Positions 43,201 to 52,257 are shown, counted from the first letter of the stretch. The stretch: DNA of 64,000 nucleotides from JBBKWX01 sp037969175 (GCA_037969175.1 JBBKWX010000055.1:75531-139530); one strand, 5' to 3'. The notes: generated by a model from the letters alone, not told the origin. Numbers and translations: made by a program.

Positions 43201-43558
43201 ACAGATCCCCACCTCTTCGAATCCGATTCAGTACTTCGGCCCTGAGAAGAATATTTGCATTATCAGTTTCTTCAATCTGATAAGGTCTTCTATAGGAAGC
43301 AGGATAAAAAAGTGTATGATTACTTCCTGCTAGATTCTCAATATTATTTAAGAAAAATGCAGCTTCTTCTTTATCCGGTAATACAAAAAGATGGGTTCCT
43401 GTATTTTCTTTATATACTGCAGCAGCAATGAATGCAGGCATGGAACCGCTACATCCTTTGAGCCTTACCTGATGGTTTTCTTTTGAAGAAAGTGTGGGTA
43501 TAAGTTTCCTTAATTGTGGGCTTTCAATATATCGCTTAAGTAGATCGCTAATATTCAC
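40232..43558 (-). CDS. mfd: Transcription-repair coupling factor
   Basis: An SF2 translocase that displaces stalled RNA polymerase at DNA damage and recruits UvrA. The order of domains is normal: a UvrB-like N-terminal part, the RNA-polymerase-interacting domain (LKPGDFVTHIDHGVGRFAGLEI near residue 420), helicase motif I GDVGFGKTEIAIRA, DEEQ in IIDEEQKFGV, motif III LTATPIPRTL, motif VI MRGRVGRSNRKAFCYL, and the TRCF C-terminal domain. The length (1108 aa) is normal. It follows fbp by 12 bases in the same direction. The catalytic motifs all look intact. Confidence 0.97.
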   Translation of the reverse strand: MNISDLLKRYIESPQLRKLIPTLSSKENHQVRLKGCSGSMPAFIAAAVYKENTGTHLFVLPDKEEAAFFLNNIENLAGSNHTLFYPASYRRPYQIEETDNANILLRAEVLNRIRRGGDLLIVTFPEAINEKVVTKKNLASHTMDIRLEDPLSMDFLMEFLQEYEFEHSDFVYEAGQFAIRGGIIDIYSYAHELPFRIELDGDKVESIRTFNPTDQLKVDQMNHVTLIPNVQKNLLRESRESFFDFIPKETKLWFSDLRDSIDFIDRNYEKTQELYSNSDSLLLHLKPEELFDTKLEILGKLNQFTVIEFGNRFYFNSTLELEFKTSPQPSFNKNFPLLIEDLQSNKQKGYDNLIFADAAKQIERLYAIFADIGKDVSMNPILMSIHEGFQDHDLKIMCYTDHQIFNRYHRFKLKQQYSKSEALTLKELYSLKPGDFVTHIDHGVGRFAGLEIIDVNGKTQEAVRLVYRDNDILYVSIHSLHRITRYTGKEGKEPSLNKLGSNTWSTLKQKTKKKVKDIAKDLIALYAKRKAQQGFAFTPDTYLQTELEASFIYEDTPDQEKATVDFKKDMEKPFPMDRLICGDVGFGKTEIAIRAAFKAVTDGKQVAVLVPTTILALQHYNTFVDRLKEMPCTVDYINRFKTSKQQKLSLEKLEAGKIDIIIGTHRLLGKDIKFQDLGLMIIDEEQKFGVAAKEKLKQIRINVDTLTLTATPIPRTLQFSLMGARDLSIITTPPPNRVPVTTELHIFSEETIRDAIMFELERGGQVFFVHNRVQDIHDIAGLIKRLVPDARIAVGHGQMDGPQLEDTLLGFIDGDFDVLVATTIIESGLDIPNANTIIIQNAHHFGLSDLHQMRGRVGRSNRKAFCYLLSPPVSLLTSEARQRLRAIEEFSDLGSGFNIAMRDLDIRGAGNLLGGEQSGFISEIGYEMYHKILDEAIRELKESDFKDLFADEAPGAFVQDCQIDTDMEILIPNDYVNNITERLSLYRELDSLENEKELLYFEESLKDRFGPVPFQVEELMETIRLRWKAKEIGIEKFILKNQKLIAYFVADPNSAYYQSDRFSSVLKFVQSNSGSCKLKEEKGRLSIRFNDVKKIGKARQLIEQLGSQ

Positions 43559-43570
43559 TTTCTGATTCTA

Positions 43571-44599
43571 TCAAGCCTCTACTGTAGCATATTTAAGCAT
43601 AAATTCTTCTGCTTTTTTTACCATTTCTTCCGAACCAATAAAAAAGGGAACACGTTGATGCAAAGCATCCGGTTTGATATCCATGATACGATTAAAGCCA
43701 TCTGATGCTTTTCCACCTGCTTGTTCAATGATGAAGGCTAATGGATTGCATTCATACAGCAAACGTAATTTCCCATGGGGGGACTTTAATGTGGCGGGAT
43801 ATATAAAGATTCCGCCTTTTAATAAGTTACGATGAAAATCAGATACCAGTGATCCAATATATCTGCTGGAATAGGGTCTGTTCGTAGCATCATCTTCCTC
43901 CTGGCAATACTTTAAATAGTCTTTAACACCCTGCGGAAAATGACAATAATTTCCTTCATTGATAGAGTAGATCGTGCCCGTTTTTGGCGTTATAATATCC
44001 GGATGTGACAAACAAAATTCTCCAATTGAAGGATCAAGTGTAAATCCATTTACTCCTTTTCCTGTGGTGTATACAAGCATGGTAGAGGAGCCATAAGTAA
44101 CATACCCGGCTGCTACTTGCTTATATCCTTCCTGATAAAACTCGTCAATTTCACAAACTCCTTGCGGGCTTGTTTTTCTAAATATTGAAAAAATGGTACC
44201 TATTGAAACATTTACATCAATATTGGATGAACCGTCGAGCGGATCCATAGCTACCAGATATTTGGCATTTTTGGAAACTTCTGAATCGATGACCAGCATA
44301 TCTGTATTTTCTTCAGATGCAATGGCGCAACATTCACCACCTGATTGTAAGGCAGCTATAAATTGATCATTTGCAAAAACATCTAATTTCTTTACCTCTT
44401 CTCCCTGAACATTTATATCTCCTGCAGTGCCAAGAATATCAACCAGTCCGGCTTTATTTACTTCCCTGTTAACGATCTTCGCCGCAATTCCTATATCTCT
44501 CAATAATCGTGATAGTTCTCCTTTTGCATATGGGAAATCTGATTGTCTTTCTATGATGAATTGACCGAGAGTCTTGACTCCGTGTGTATATCGAACCAT
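43571..44599 (-). CDS. fbp: Class I fructose-1,6-bisphosphatase
   Basis: Converts fructose 1,6-bisphosphate to fructose 6-phosphate in gluconeogenesis. The length (342 aa) is that of class I enzymes. The metal and substrate sites are seen in VAMDPLDGSSNIDVNVSIGT, in SEENTD, and in the GGIFIYPATLKSPHGKLRLLYECNPLAF segment. It is first in the fbp-mfd pair, divergent from the CotH-family gene, and has a TATCTTTG -7 box at 44619-44626. Confidence 0.96.
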   Translation of the reverse strand: MVRYTHGVKTLGQFIIERQSDFPYAKGELSRLLRDIGIAAKIVNREVNKAGLVDILGTAGDINVQGEEVKKLDVFANDQFIAALQSGGECCAIASEENTDMLVIDSEVSKNAKYLVAMDPLDGSSNIDVNVSIGTIFSIFRKTSPQGVCEIDEFYQEGYKQVAAGYVTYGSSTMLVYTTGKGVNGFTLDPSIGEFCLSHPDIITPKTGTIYSINEGNYCHFPQGVKDYLKYCQEEDDATNRPYSSRYIGSLVSDFHRNLLKGGIFIYPATLKSPHGKLRLLYECNPLAFIIEQAGGKASDGFNRIMDIKPDALHQRVPFFIGSEEMVKKAEEFMLKYATVEA

Positions 44600-44618
44600 T
44601 ATTAAAGAAATTGGTATA

Positions 44619-44626
44619 CAAAGATA
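44619..44626 (-). promoter_or_regulatory. Bacteroidota -7 box upstream of fbp
   Basis: TATCTTTG on the minus strand matches TAnnTTTG, 19 bases before the fbp start. No convincing -33 element is seen at the usual spacing. Confidence 0.35.
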
Positions 44627-44664
44627 CTAAAAAGGGAGTTTGAGGCTAATTCTTATATTGCATA

Positions 44665-46791
44665 ATGCAAAAGAATATCTTCATTTTTTGCCTGTCAATG
44701 ATAGTAGTGCCGGTCTTATCCTTTTCGCAGATAAGGATCAATGAGATAATGGCAGTGCCCTATTCCATGTATAGTGACACTTCCAAAGACATTGGTCAAG
44801 AGTGGATTGAGTTAATAAATTCAGAAAGTGATACTGTAGATATTGGCATTTTTCATCTCAGTGATGACATAAAAAAGCCGGATAAATACAGCTTTCCTTT
44901 AAATACAAAGCTGGCCGGGGGTGCTTGTTTTGTTGTTTATACCGAAGATCTTTTTAAATATACAGGCAGAGGATTCAAATTAAATTCGCGCGGAGAGGTA
45001 TTATTTTTATTCAACCGAAATAAGGAATTGATTGATTCTCTAATTTATCCCAAGCAATATCCGGGTATAAGTTATGGATATCGTGGGGCAGGAGGAGAGG
45101 CCGGATATTTCCGAGCGATGAGTCCGGGTAAAGCAAATGATGGGGATGTTTTTCATTCCTTTTCTGAACCACCTATTGTTGAACCGGCCGGAGGCTTTTA
45201 CAACTCCGGCAAACAAATTTCAATTTCATCAGGACAAAAAGGGATCATCAGATATACACTGGATGGCAGTATTCCGAATGAAAACAGTAAAATATATTCC
45301 AAACCTCTAAAGGCCGACAGTCTTCTTATGTTAAGGGCAAGGGTGTTTGACAAAGATAATCTGCCAAGTAAGGTCATTACACATACTTACTTTATAAATG
45401 TTAGTCATCAGCTCCCAGTATTTTCACTTGTAACCGATCCGGATAATTTATTTGATGATAAAATTGGAATTTATGTTGATGGGACCAATGGAGTTGCCGG
45501 TAACTGCAATACCACACCGAAAAATTTTAATCAGAGTTGGAAACGGCCTTTGAATATTGAATTTTTTGATTCGTCCATAAATGTTATCAATCAGGAAGCT
45601 GAAGTAAGGATATTTGGAAATTGTAGCAGACGTTGGCCACAAAAATCACTACTTATCTCAGCAAAAGAGAAATATGGTAAGGACAAATTTAAGCATAGAT
45701 TCTTTCACGATAAAGAGATCAATAAATTCAAATCGATAATGCTTAGAAATTCAGGAACGGATTGGAATAAGACACTAATGAAAGATGCATTCGTGCAGAG
45801 CATTACCAGAGACAGAATGGATCTTGATCAACAAGCTTACAGAGCCAGCGTTGTTTACATTAATGGGAAGTACTGGGGTATTTATAATATCCGGGAAATG
45901 ATGGATGATCATTACATCAAAGCAAATCACAAAATAGATCTTGATGATATTGATATGATCGAAAATATCACGCTGTTGAAGTATGGAAAACGGGATGATT
46001 TTACTTTTCTCATGGATACACTATCCAAAATTGGATTTGAAAAAGATAACTGTTTAATGATCATGAATAAATATATTGATATGGATAATTTCATGGATTA
46101 TCATATCGCTCAATTATATTCTGCAAATACAGACTGGCCCAATAATAATATTCGGTATTGGAAAGCCAGAAATGATACTTCAAAATGGAGATATATGCTC
46201 TATGATACGGATATGGCTTTCGGTTCTATGGCATATACGCTAAACCCATATATAAAGCTTAGAACCGAAAAACATAGAGGAATGAATTTCTTTGTAGAAT
46301 TACAAAAAAATCCTGCTTTTTGTTATGAGTTTAGCCAGCGATTTGCAGTGCAGATCTATACTACATATGATCCCGATCGGTTGAGCGTAATTCTTGACAG
46401 CATAGTCAAAATAATAGAACCTGAAGTTGATAATCATTTTGAAAGATGGGGTGGCAAAATGACGGATTGGCAAAAACATTTAAGTGTCATTCTTGATTTT
46501 GGCAAAAACAGACCGGAATACATGATAGGTTTTCTTCAGAATGAGAATAAGCTTCTTGCACCGGTACAAGTTACGATGAGCACAGAGAACGGAAAAATTC
46601 TTTTGGCAGGTGTGGAAGTTGGAAATATTTTTAAAGGAAAATTATTTCCGGGTTTGGTCAGGATCCAGGCAATACCGGATAAGGGTTACAGCTTTAGCCA
46701 CTGGGAGGGCGGAAGCGTTGATAAAGACATGCTCAGCATTCCGGAAGCAAAGGTTCTGGATCTTAAACCTGTTTTTAAAAGAACTAATTAA
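44665..46791 (+). CDS. Secreted CotH-family protein with lamin-tail-like N-terminus (708 aa)
   Basis: A signal peptide (about 1-21, ending SFSQ) is followed by a lamin-tail-like domain (about 22-135, IRINEIMAV, QEWIELIN), a chitobiase-like segment (IIRYTLDGSIPNENSKIY, about 193-210), and a CotH kinase domain (about 250-590) with LLISAKEKYGKDKF, IYNIREMMDDHYI and the metal-binding-like YMLYDTDMAFGS. The C-terminal 60 residues resemble an InlB-type beta module (PDKGYSFSHWEGG). There is no T9SS sorting tail. CotH-fold proteins can be atypical kinases that phosphorylate secreted proteins; activity here is inferred. The substrate is unknown. It is divergent from fbp and upstream of serA. Confidence 0.85.
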   Translation: MQKNIFIFCLSMIVVPVLSFSQIRINEIMAVPYSMYSDTSKDIGQEWIELINSESDTVDIGIFHLSDDIKKPDKYSFPLNTKLAGGACFVVYTEDLFKYTGRGFKLNSRGEVLFLFNRNKELIDSLIYPKQYPGISYGYRGAGGEAGYFRAMSPGKANDGDVFHSFSEPPIVEPAGGFYNSGKQISISSGQKGIIRYTLDGSIPNENSKIYSKPLKADSLLMLRARVFDKDNLPSKVITHTYFINVSHQLPVFSLVTDPDNLFDDKIGIYVDGTNGVAGNCNTTPKNFNQSWKRPLNIEFFDSSINVINQEAEVRIFGNCSRRWPQKSLLISAKEKYGKDKFKHRFFHDKEINKFKSIMLRNSGTDWNKTLMKDAFVQSITRDRMDLDQQAYRASVVYINGKYWGIYNIREMMDDHYIKANHKIDLDDIDMIENITLLKYGKRDDFTFLMDTLSKIGFEKDNCLMIMNKYIDMDNFMDYHIAQLYSANTDWPNNNIRYWKARNDTSKWRYMLYDTDMAFGSMAYTLNPYIKLRTEKHRGMNFFVELQKNPAFCYEFSQRFAVQIYTTYDPDRLSVILDSIVKIIEPEVDNHFERWGGKMTDWQKHLSVILDFGKNRPEYMIGFLQNENKLLAPVQVTMSTENGKILLAGVEVGNIFKGKLFPGLVRIQAIPDKGYSFSHWEGGSVDKDMLSIPEAKVLDLKPVFKRTN

Positions 46792-46814
46792 TTTTTTAAC
46801 ATGAAATGGATATT

Positions 46815-46822
46815 TAACTTTG
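46815..46822 (+). promoter_or_regulatory. Bacteroidota -7 box upstream of serA
   Basis: TAACTTTG matches TAnnTTTG and ends 6 bases before the ATG at 46829, so the serA transcript would be nearly leaderless. A TTTT run lies about 18-19 bases upstream where a TTG is expected. The box overlaps the TTG codon at 46820, which rules that out as a start. Confidence 0.45.
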
Positions 46823-46828
46823 CGACCT

Positions 46829-48064
46829 ATGGCACGAAAAGATACTTCATTTCCCAGAGAAAAGGTCACTGTATTATTGCTTGAGGGGATAAATGATTCA
46901 GCGATCGGAGAGTTCAGATCTGCGGGATATCACAGCGTTGAAGTACTGTCTACGGCACTTGATGAAAAGGAATTGATCAAAAAGATCAAAGGGGTGCATA
47001 TACTTGGTATCCGGTCGAAGACCAAAGTGACAAAGAATGTGCTTGATGCGGCTGATAAATTACTTGCCATCGGTTGTTATTGCATTGGCACAAATCAGGT
47101 TGATCTGGAAGCGGCAACTTCAGCCGGAGTTGCAGTTTTTAATTCTCCTTTTTCTAACACGCGCTCTGTTGCCGAGCTTGTTATTTCACATTGCATAAGT
47201 TTGATGCGGAGAATTCCGGAAAAAAGTCAGGCAGCACATGCAGGTGCCTGGATGAAAGATCACAGAGGATGTTATGAAGTAAGAGGCAAGACACTGGGTA
47301 TAATCGGATATGGTCATATTGGTTCGCAAGTCAGTGTTCTAGCTGAAAACATGGGGATGAATGTGATCTTTTATGATGTGGAATCAAAATTAACTTTGGG
47401 TAATGCAAATCCTATAAAGAGTTTAGAAACTCTTTTGAAGCAAAGTGATATAGTAAGCTTGCATGTGCCGGGTACAGAATCAACTCGTAATTTGATGAAT
47501 TCAAAACGGATCTCTCAAATGAAAACAGGAGCTGTTTTGATCAATCTTAGTAGAGGTGATGTATTGGACAATGATGCATTAGCAGAAGCAATAAAGAAAG
47601 GAAAAATTAGTGGAGCTGCTGTAGATGTTTTTCCGAATGAGCCTGCCTCAAGGAATGCAAATTTTAACAATCCCTTACAAGGCTTGGCAAATATTATTCT
47701 TACACCTCATATAGGAGGTTCCACAGAAGAAGCTCAGATAAGTATTGGAATTGACGCTGCCAGAAAATCTATCGGATTTATTGAAACCGGTAGCTGTAGC
47801 GGTTCCCATAGTATTCCTGACCTTTCACTTCCAATTCAAAGTGATGCTCACAGACTTTTACATATACATAAAAATCAGCCCGGTGTATTGGGTGAGATCA
47901 ACAGCATTCTTTCAGCAATGAAGGTGAATATTCTGGGACAATATTTAAAAACCAATGAACATATTGGTTATGTAGTTCTTGATATTGATAAGAAAACTTC
48001 AGGGAAAGCTTTGGAAGCACTTAGAAAAGTAAAACATACAATCAGAGTAAGGAGTTTATATTAA
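46829..48064 (+). CDS. serA: D-3-phosphoglycerate dehydrogenase with ACT domain
   Basis: Oxidises 3-phosphoglycerate in the first step of serine synthesis. The NAD-binding glycine motif is IIGYGHIGSQ. The catalytic Arg is in INLSRGDVL, the Glu in DVFPNEPAS and the His in TPHIGGST. A C-terminal ACT domain (about 335-410) suggests serine feedback inhibition. I chose ATG 46829 because the earlier codon at 46820 is a TTG inside the promoter box. It overlaps the next gene by one base (TAATG), so it is the first gene of a serA-GNAT-aspartate-kinase operon. The length is normal for the ACT-only form. Confidence 0.95.
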   Translation: MARKDTSFPREKVTVLLLEGINDSAIGEFRSAGYHSVEVLSTALDEKELIKKIKGVHILGIRSKTKVTKNVLDAADKLLAIGCYCIGTNQVDLEAATSAGVAVFNSPFSNTRSVAELVISHCISLMRRIPEKSQAAHAGAWMKDHRGCYEVRGKTLGIIGYGHIGSQVSVLAENMGMNVIFYDVESKLTLGNANPIKSLETLLKQSDIVSLHVPGTESTRNLMNSKRISQMKTGAVLINLSRGDVLDNDALAEAIKKGKISGAAVDVFPNEPASRNANFNNPLQGLANIILTPHIGGSTEEAQISIGIDAARKSIGFIETGSCSGSHSIPDLSLPIQSDAHRLLHIHKNQPGVLGEINSILSAMKVNILGQYLKTNEHIGYVVLDIDKKTSGKALEALRKVKHTIRVRSLY

Positions 48065-48552
48065 TGGCCGAAAAAATAATTATAAGAGAGGGAGTAAAAG
48101 AAGATCTGCCAGCGGTACTTGAATTGATCAATGAACTTGCGGTTTACGAAAAAGCCGCTGAAGAAGTGATCAACACAGTTGAACAAATGGAGATCGACGG
48201 TTTTGGTCCAAACAAGATCTTTTATTTTCTGGTAGCAGAAATCGAAAATGAAATTGTTGGTATTGCACTTTATTATTTCAAATACTCTACCTGGAAAGGT
48301 AAATGTATTTATCTGGATGATATAATCGTAACCGAATCTCAGCGCCGGAAAGGTCTGGGATCTTTACTACTTGATGAACTTATCGTGGTTGCTGAAAAAA
48401 CCAATGCCATGAAACTGGAGTGGCAAGTGCTTGATTGGAATGTCAGCGCAATAGATTTTTATAAAAAGTATGATGTGCTTTTGGATTCCGGATGGATCAA
48501 TTGTATGTTGAAAAGAGATATGATAACCAAGCTTGCAAATAGACAGAAATAG
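48064..48552 (+). CDS. GNAT N-acetyltransferase, diamine-acetyltransferase-like (162 aa)
   Basis: A single GNAT domain. The acetyl-CoA motif is CIYLDDIIVTESQRRKGLGS (about 80-99), with the following SLLLDELIVVAEKTNA helix. The YFKYSTWKGKCIYLDD segment and LEWQVLDWNVSAIDFYKKYD resemble spermidine/spermine (SSAT-like) and diamine acetyltransferases, but the substrate is not proven. The start abuts serA (one-base overlap), and the stop is immediately before the aspartate kinase start, so it is surely cotranscribed with both amino-acid enzymes. Confidence 0.85.
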   Translation: MAEKIIIREGVKEDLPAVLELINELAVYEKAAEEVINTVEQMEIDGFGPNKIFYFLVAEIENEIVGIALYYFKYSTWKGKCIYLDDIIVTESQRRKGLGSLLLDELIVVAEKTNAMKLEWQVLDWNVSAIDFYKKYDVLLDSGWINCMLKRDMITKLANRQK

Positions 48553-49830
48553 ATGAAGGTTTTTAAGTTTGGCGGGGCATCTGTAAAGGATGCTGATTCT
48601 ATAAGGAATGTTAAAAAGGTGATTGATCTGTACAAGGATGACGATCTGGTGATCATCATATCAGCTATGGATAAGACGACCAATGCACTTGAGGAAGTGG
48701 TGTCAGCTTACTTCAGATCAAGAGAAGCGGCACTTGAGAAACTTCAGAAAGTAAAGGATTTTCATTCTCATATTTTAAAAGGCCTTTTTTCTGATGGTAA
48801 TGTTAAGCTCGAAGATGATCTGAGCAATATTTTTCTGGAAATCGAATGGATCATAGAAGAAGAAGCAGAGCGTGAATACGGTTTTGTTTATGATCAGATC
48901 GTTTCCCAGGGAGAGTTTCTGTCAACTCGAATCATAAGTGCATGGTTGAATTCAGTGGGAGTGAAAAATGTGTGGACTGATGTAAGAGATTATATTCAAA
49001 CAGATAATACTTATCGGGAAGGCCAGGTTGATTGGAATACAACAACAGAATTGATCAGGAAATACGTATTTGAATTATTACGATTGAATCAATATGTGAT
49101 CACCCAAGGATTTGTGGGTGGTACTTCGGAAAATTTCAATACTACACTTGGCAGGGAAGGCTCTGATTATACAGCGGCTATTTTTGGACATGTGATGGAT
49201 GCACAGGAAGTATGTATTTGGAAAGATGTACCGGGAGTGCTGAATGCGGATCCAAAATATTTTCCGGATTCTGTTTTGTTTGACAAACTAAGCTATCATG
49301 AATCTATAGAGCTGGCTTATTACGGTGCTTCTGTGATCCATCCCAAGACATTGAAACCCTTGGAGAACAAGAATATTCCACTGTATGTAAGGTCATTTAA
49401 AAACCCGGAAAACCCGGGGACTTTGATTGCAGGTGAAGAACAAATATTGCCTTTGATTCCTTCTTATATTTTCAAGAGTGATCAGACGTTATTTTCAATT
49501 TCCGCCAATGATTTTTCATTCATAGTGGAAGAACATTTAAGCCGGATCTTTTCAATTTTTGCGAGACATCATGTTAGAATCAATCTGATGCAAAATTCTG
49601 CATTGAGTTTTTCAGCTTGTGTTGATCATGACCCATTCCGAATTCCACCCTTGATCACAAATCTGCAAAAAGAATTCAAAGTCCTTTATAATACAGATCT
49701 TGACTTGTACACGGTGCGTCATTATGATCAGAAGATCATTGATAAAATAAGTCAGGGGAGAGAAGTGTTGCTTGAACAAAGAAGCAGAACTACAGCTCAA
49801 TTATTATTCAGAGCAGTTCCGAAAAGTTAA
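48553..49830 (+). CDS. Aspartate kinase
   Basis: Phosphorylates aspartate as the first step to lysine, threonine and methionine. The kinase core is visible in MKVFKFGGASVKDADSI, GFVGGTSENFNTTLGREGSDYTA (the ATP/aspartate segment) and IHPKTLKPLENKNIPLYVRSF. The C-terminal part (about 320-425) is ACT-like, suggesting feedback control. At 425 aa it is a monofunctional enzyme without a homoserine dehydrogenase domain. The start codon directly follows the GNAT stop, and the end overlaps the convergent dehydrogenase by 4 bases. I do not choose between the lysC and thrA-type names. Confidence 0.94.
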   Translation: MKVFKFGGASVKDADSIRNVKKVIDLYKDDDLVIIISAMDKTTNALEEVVSAYFRSREAALEKLQKVKDFHSHILKGLFSDGNVKLEDDLSNIFLEIEWIIEEEAEREYGFVYDQIVSQGEFLSTRIISAWLNSVGVKNVWTDVRDYIQTDNTYREGQVDWNTTTELIRKYVFELLRLNQYVITQGFVGGTSENFNTTLGREGSDYTAAIFGHVMDAQEVCIWKDVPGVLNADPKYFPDSVLFDKLSYHESIELAYYGASVIHPKTLKPLENKNIPLYVRSFKNPENPGTLIAGEEQILPLIPSYIFKSDQTLFSISANDFSFIVEEHLSRIFSIFARHHVRINLMQNSALSFSACVDHDPFRIPPLITNLQKEFKVLYNTDLDLYTVRHYDQKIIDKISQGREVLLEQRSRTTAQLLFRAVPKS

Positions 49831-50780
49831 TATTTGGAATTAATTTTTGCTGCAAGTGTTTGTGCAATTTTTCTGTCAGACTCATAGGTCCATCCTGCAA
49901 TGTGCGGACTAAGAACAACCCTGTCAGATCTTAATAGGTATTGAAGAGGGGTGGGCATTTCAGCATGCTCACCCTCACCATAAAAAGTCTCGAATGAGCC
50001 GGTCTCATATTCGAGAACATCCAGACAGCAACCTTTGATCTTTCCTCCAATTATTCCTTGAACCAGATCATCTGTCTTTACAACTTTCCCTCTCGAAGTG
50101 TTTATCAAATAGAATTCATTTTTGAATTTATTGATGAACGCTTCATCAAACATATAGTGCGTCTCTTCTGTCAAGGGTACATGCAAACTGATAACATCAC
50201 ATACGGAAAATATTTTTTCAAGAGAACATTCTTCTACAAAATCAGATCCGAATCCTGTTTTGTATTTATCGTAAGCAAGTATCCTACATCCAAAACCGCT
50301 TAACTTTTTGGCGAAGGAAGAACCCATATTTCCGAAGCCGATAATACCAATAGTACGTTCGCTTAATTCGATACCCCTGTTAGGTTCACGGATCCATTTA
50401 CCGATTCGCACCTGTTCATTTACCCGATGTAAATTATTTAATAGCATCAGGATCATTCCAATTGCATGTTCAGCAACCGCATCTCTGCTACCTTCCGGAG
50501 CCGTGATCACTTCTATTCCTTTTTTTTCGCAGAGGTCAAGATCTATATGCTCAACACCCACACCATTTCTTGCAATAAATTTCAGATTTCCTGTTTCAGC
50601 CAGGATTTCATTATCGATCTTAAATCTGCTTTTTATAAGGATTCCATCAAACTGAGAAATAACATCTGAACATTGTAAAGGCGTTAATTTCAAGCCATCT
50701 GTAATTGTCCAGCCTGCTGCTTCAAGAACATTCTTAAAGGCAGGATGAACAGGATCCAACTGAAGGATTTTTTTACTCAT
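49827..50780 (-). CDS. D-isomer-specific 2-hydroxyacid dehydrogenase, phosphoglycerate-dehydrogenase-like (317 aa)
   Basis: A Rossmann-type oxidoreductase with the NAD motif IIGFGNMGSSFAK and the catalytic set Arg (INTSRGKVV), Glu (DVLEYETGS) and His (SPHIAGWT). There is no ACT domain, unlike serA at 46829. It overlaps mgtE by 4 bases at its start, and is convergent with aspartate kinase. It could act on phosphoglycerate, erythronate-4-phosphate or another 2-hydroxyacid. The sequence does not decide. Confidence 0.9.
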   Translation of the reverse strand: MSKKILQLDPVHPAFKNVLEAAGWTITDGLKLTPLQCSDVISQFDGILIKSRFKIDNEILAETGNLKFIARNGVGVEHIDLDLCEKKGIEVITAPEGSRDAVAEHAIGMILMLLNNLHRVNEQVRIGKWIREPNRGIELSERTIGIIGFGNMGSSFAKKLSGFGCRILAYDKYKTGFGSDFVEECSLEKIFSVCDVISLHVPLTEETHYMFDEAFINKFKNEFYLINTSRGKVVKTDDLVQGIIGGKIKGCCLDVLEYETGSFETFYGEGEHAEMPTPLQYLLRSDRVVLSPHIAGWTYESDRKIAQTLAAKINSKY

Positions 50781-52165
50781 ACCATCAACCCTCTCAAGAA
50801 TAAAATGGCGATGGAGAAATAGATCACCAGTCCGGTTACGTCAACAACTGTACTTACAAATGGCGCACTTGATACAGCCGGATCAAGACCAAGTCTTTTT
50901 AAGATCAAAGGGAGGATCGATCCCATAATTGATCCCCACATAACAGTCCCTATCAAACTAAAACTAACGGTAAGACCTATGGATACCCAATTATCACTAG
51001 AGGTGGCTTCAGTATAAGCCCACAAAAACACTCTTAGGAATCCCAGGATTCCCAGAATAAGACCCAGTAAAAAACCGGTCAGGATCTCTTTTTTTACAAT
51101 TTGCCACCAATCTTCAATGGTTATTTCATTCAATGCCAGTGCCCGGATAATTAGGGTGCTTGCCTGAGATCCGCTGTTACCGCCACTCGCGATGATCAAT
51201 GGGATAAATAATGTGAGTGCTACTACGGATGCGATCTCGTGTTGAAAATAACTCATCGCTGTAGCAGTAAGACTACCTCCAAGTAATAAAACCATCAACC
51301 ATCCGGCTCTTTTTTTCAGCATCTCAACAAGCGAAATGCTCATGTATGGTTCTTCTAAAGCTTCCATACCACCCATCTTTTGCAAATCTTCCGTTTCCTC
51401 TTCACGGATGATATCGATTGCATCATCATGGGTGATGATACCGATCAATTGATCCTCCGGATTTACAACGGGTATTGCAATAAGGTCATACTTACTGATC
51501 TTTTCGGCAACCGTTTCCTGGTCATCAAGTGCTTCTACGGAAACTATTTCTTCATGATAGATCTGATCTATGATCTCTTCAGGTTCTGCCAAGATCAAAT
51601 CCTTCAGGGAAATAAATCCCATCAGCTTTCTATCTTCATCAACCACATAGATATAGTAGATCGTTTCTTTCTTAGGAGCATCTCGTCTTACCTGATCCAT
51701 TGCCTCACTTACGGTCATGTTAATGGTGACCGAAGCAAACTCCGAACTCATGATACCACCTGCAGAATCTTCGGGATATGAACTTAGATGCAGTACATTT
51801 TCCCGTACTACTTTATTCAAATAGGGAAGAAGACGTAATTGCTCGTCCTGCTCCATTTGTTGATACAGATCGGCTCTGTCATCACTTTGAATAAATACAA
51901 AAAGACGGGCAATTTCTTTTGGGGAAAGAAATGAAAGGATCTCTATTTGATGATCCGGTTCATGCGAAGCCAGAATATAACCCTGATTTTCCGGAGTAAA
52001 TAATTTGAATAGACGTAATTCAGTTTCTTCCTTTAGTTCAGATAAAAATTCTGAAACTTCTACGGTTGGCATTTCCGAAAGTAAAGCCACTACATCTTCG
52101 TCCTTGCCTTGAAGCAGGAGGTCATGAATCTCTTGTAGTGTATCTATGCTTTGAGCCTGTTCCAT
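50777..52165 (-). CDS. mgtE: Magnesium transporter MgtE
   Basis: A Mg2+ channel gated by cytosolic Mg2+. The N-terminal helical superfamily domain (about 20-130) is followed by two CBS domains (about 135-260, with DSAGGIMSSEFASV and VVNPEDQLIGIITHDDAIDII) and a C-terminal membrane domain of five helices (about 290-460), with the pore-lining GGNSGSQASTLIIRALA. The length (462 aa) is normal. It follows rsmA by 92 bases. It carries its own TAATTTTG -7 box at 52210-52217, and overlaps the dehydrogenase downstream by 4 bases. Confidence 0.96.
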   Translation of the reverse strand: MEQAQSIDTLQEIHDLLLQGKDEDVVALLSEMPTVEVSEFLSELKEETELRLFKLFTPENQGYILASHEPDHQIEILSFLSPKEIARLFVFIQSDDRADLYQQMEQDEQLRLLPYLNKVVRENVLHLSSYPEDSAGGIMSSEFASVTINMTVSEAMDQVRRDAPKKETIYYIYVVDEDRKLMGFISLKDLILAEPEEIIDQIYHEEIVSVEALDDQETVAEKISKYDLIAIPVVNPEDQLIGIITHDDAIDIIREEETEDLQKMGGMEALEEPYMSISLVEMLKKRAGWLMVLLLGGSLTATAMSYFQHEIASVVALTLFIPLIIASGGNSGSQASTLIIRALALNEITIEDWWQIVKKEILTGFLLGLILGILGFLRVFLWAYTEATSSDNWVSIGLTVSFSLIGTVMWGSIMGSILPLILKRLGLDPAVSSAPFVSTVVDVTGLVIYFSIAILFLRGLMV

Positions 52166-52209
52166 AAAAGGAGCTTATTGTGGGAAGACAGGGGTAAAAT
52201 TGATGTCGA

Positions 52210-52217
52210 CAAAATTA
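52210..52217 (-). promoter_or_regulatory. Bacteroidota -7 box upstream of mgtE
   Basis: On the minus strand TAATTTTG matches TAnnTTTG in the 92-base rsmA-mgtE gap, 44 bases before the mgtE start. It suggests separate control of mgtE. No -33 element at the ideal spacing. Confidence 0.3.
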
Positions 52218-52257
52218 GTTTTTTTTGTCTTAACTCGAGTAAGGTACACTCTTTTTT

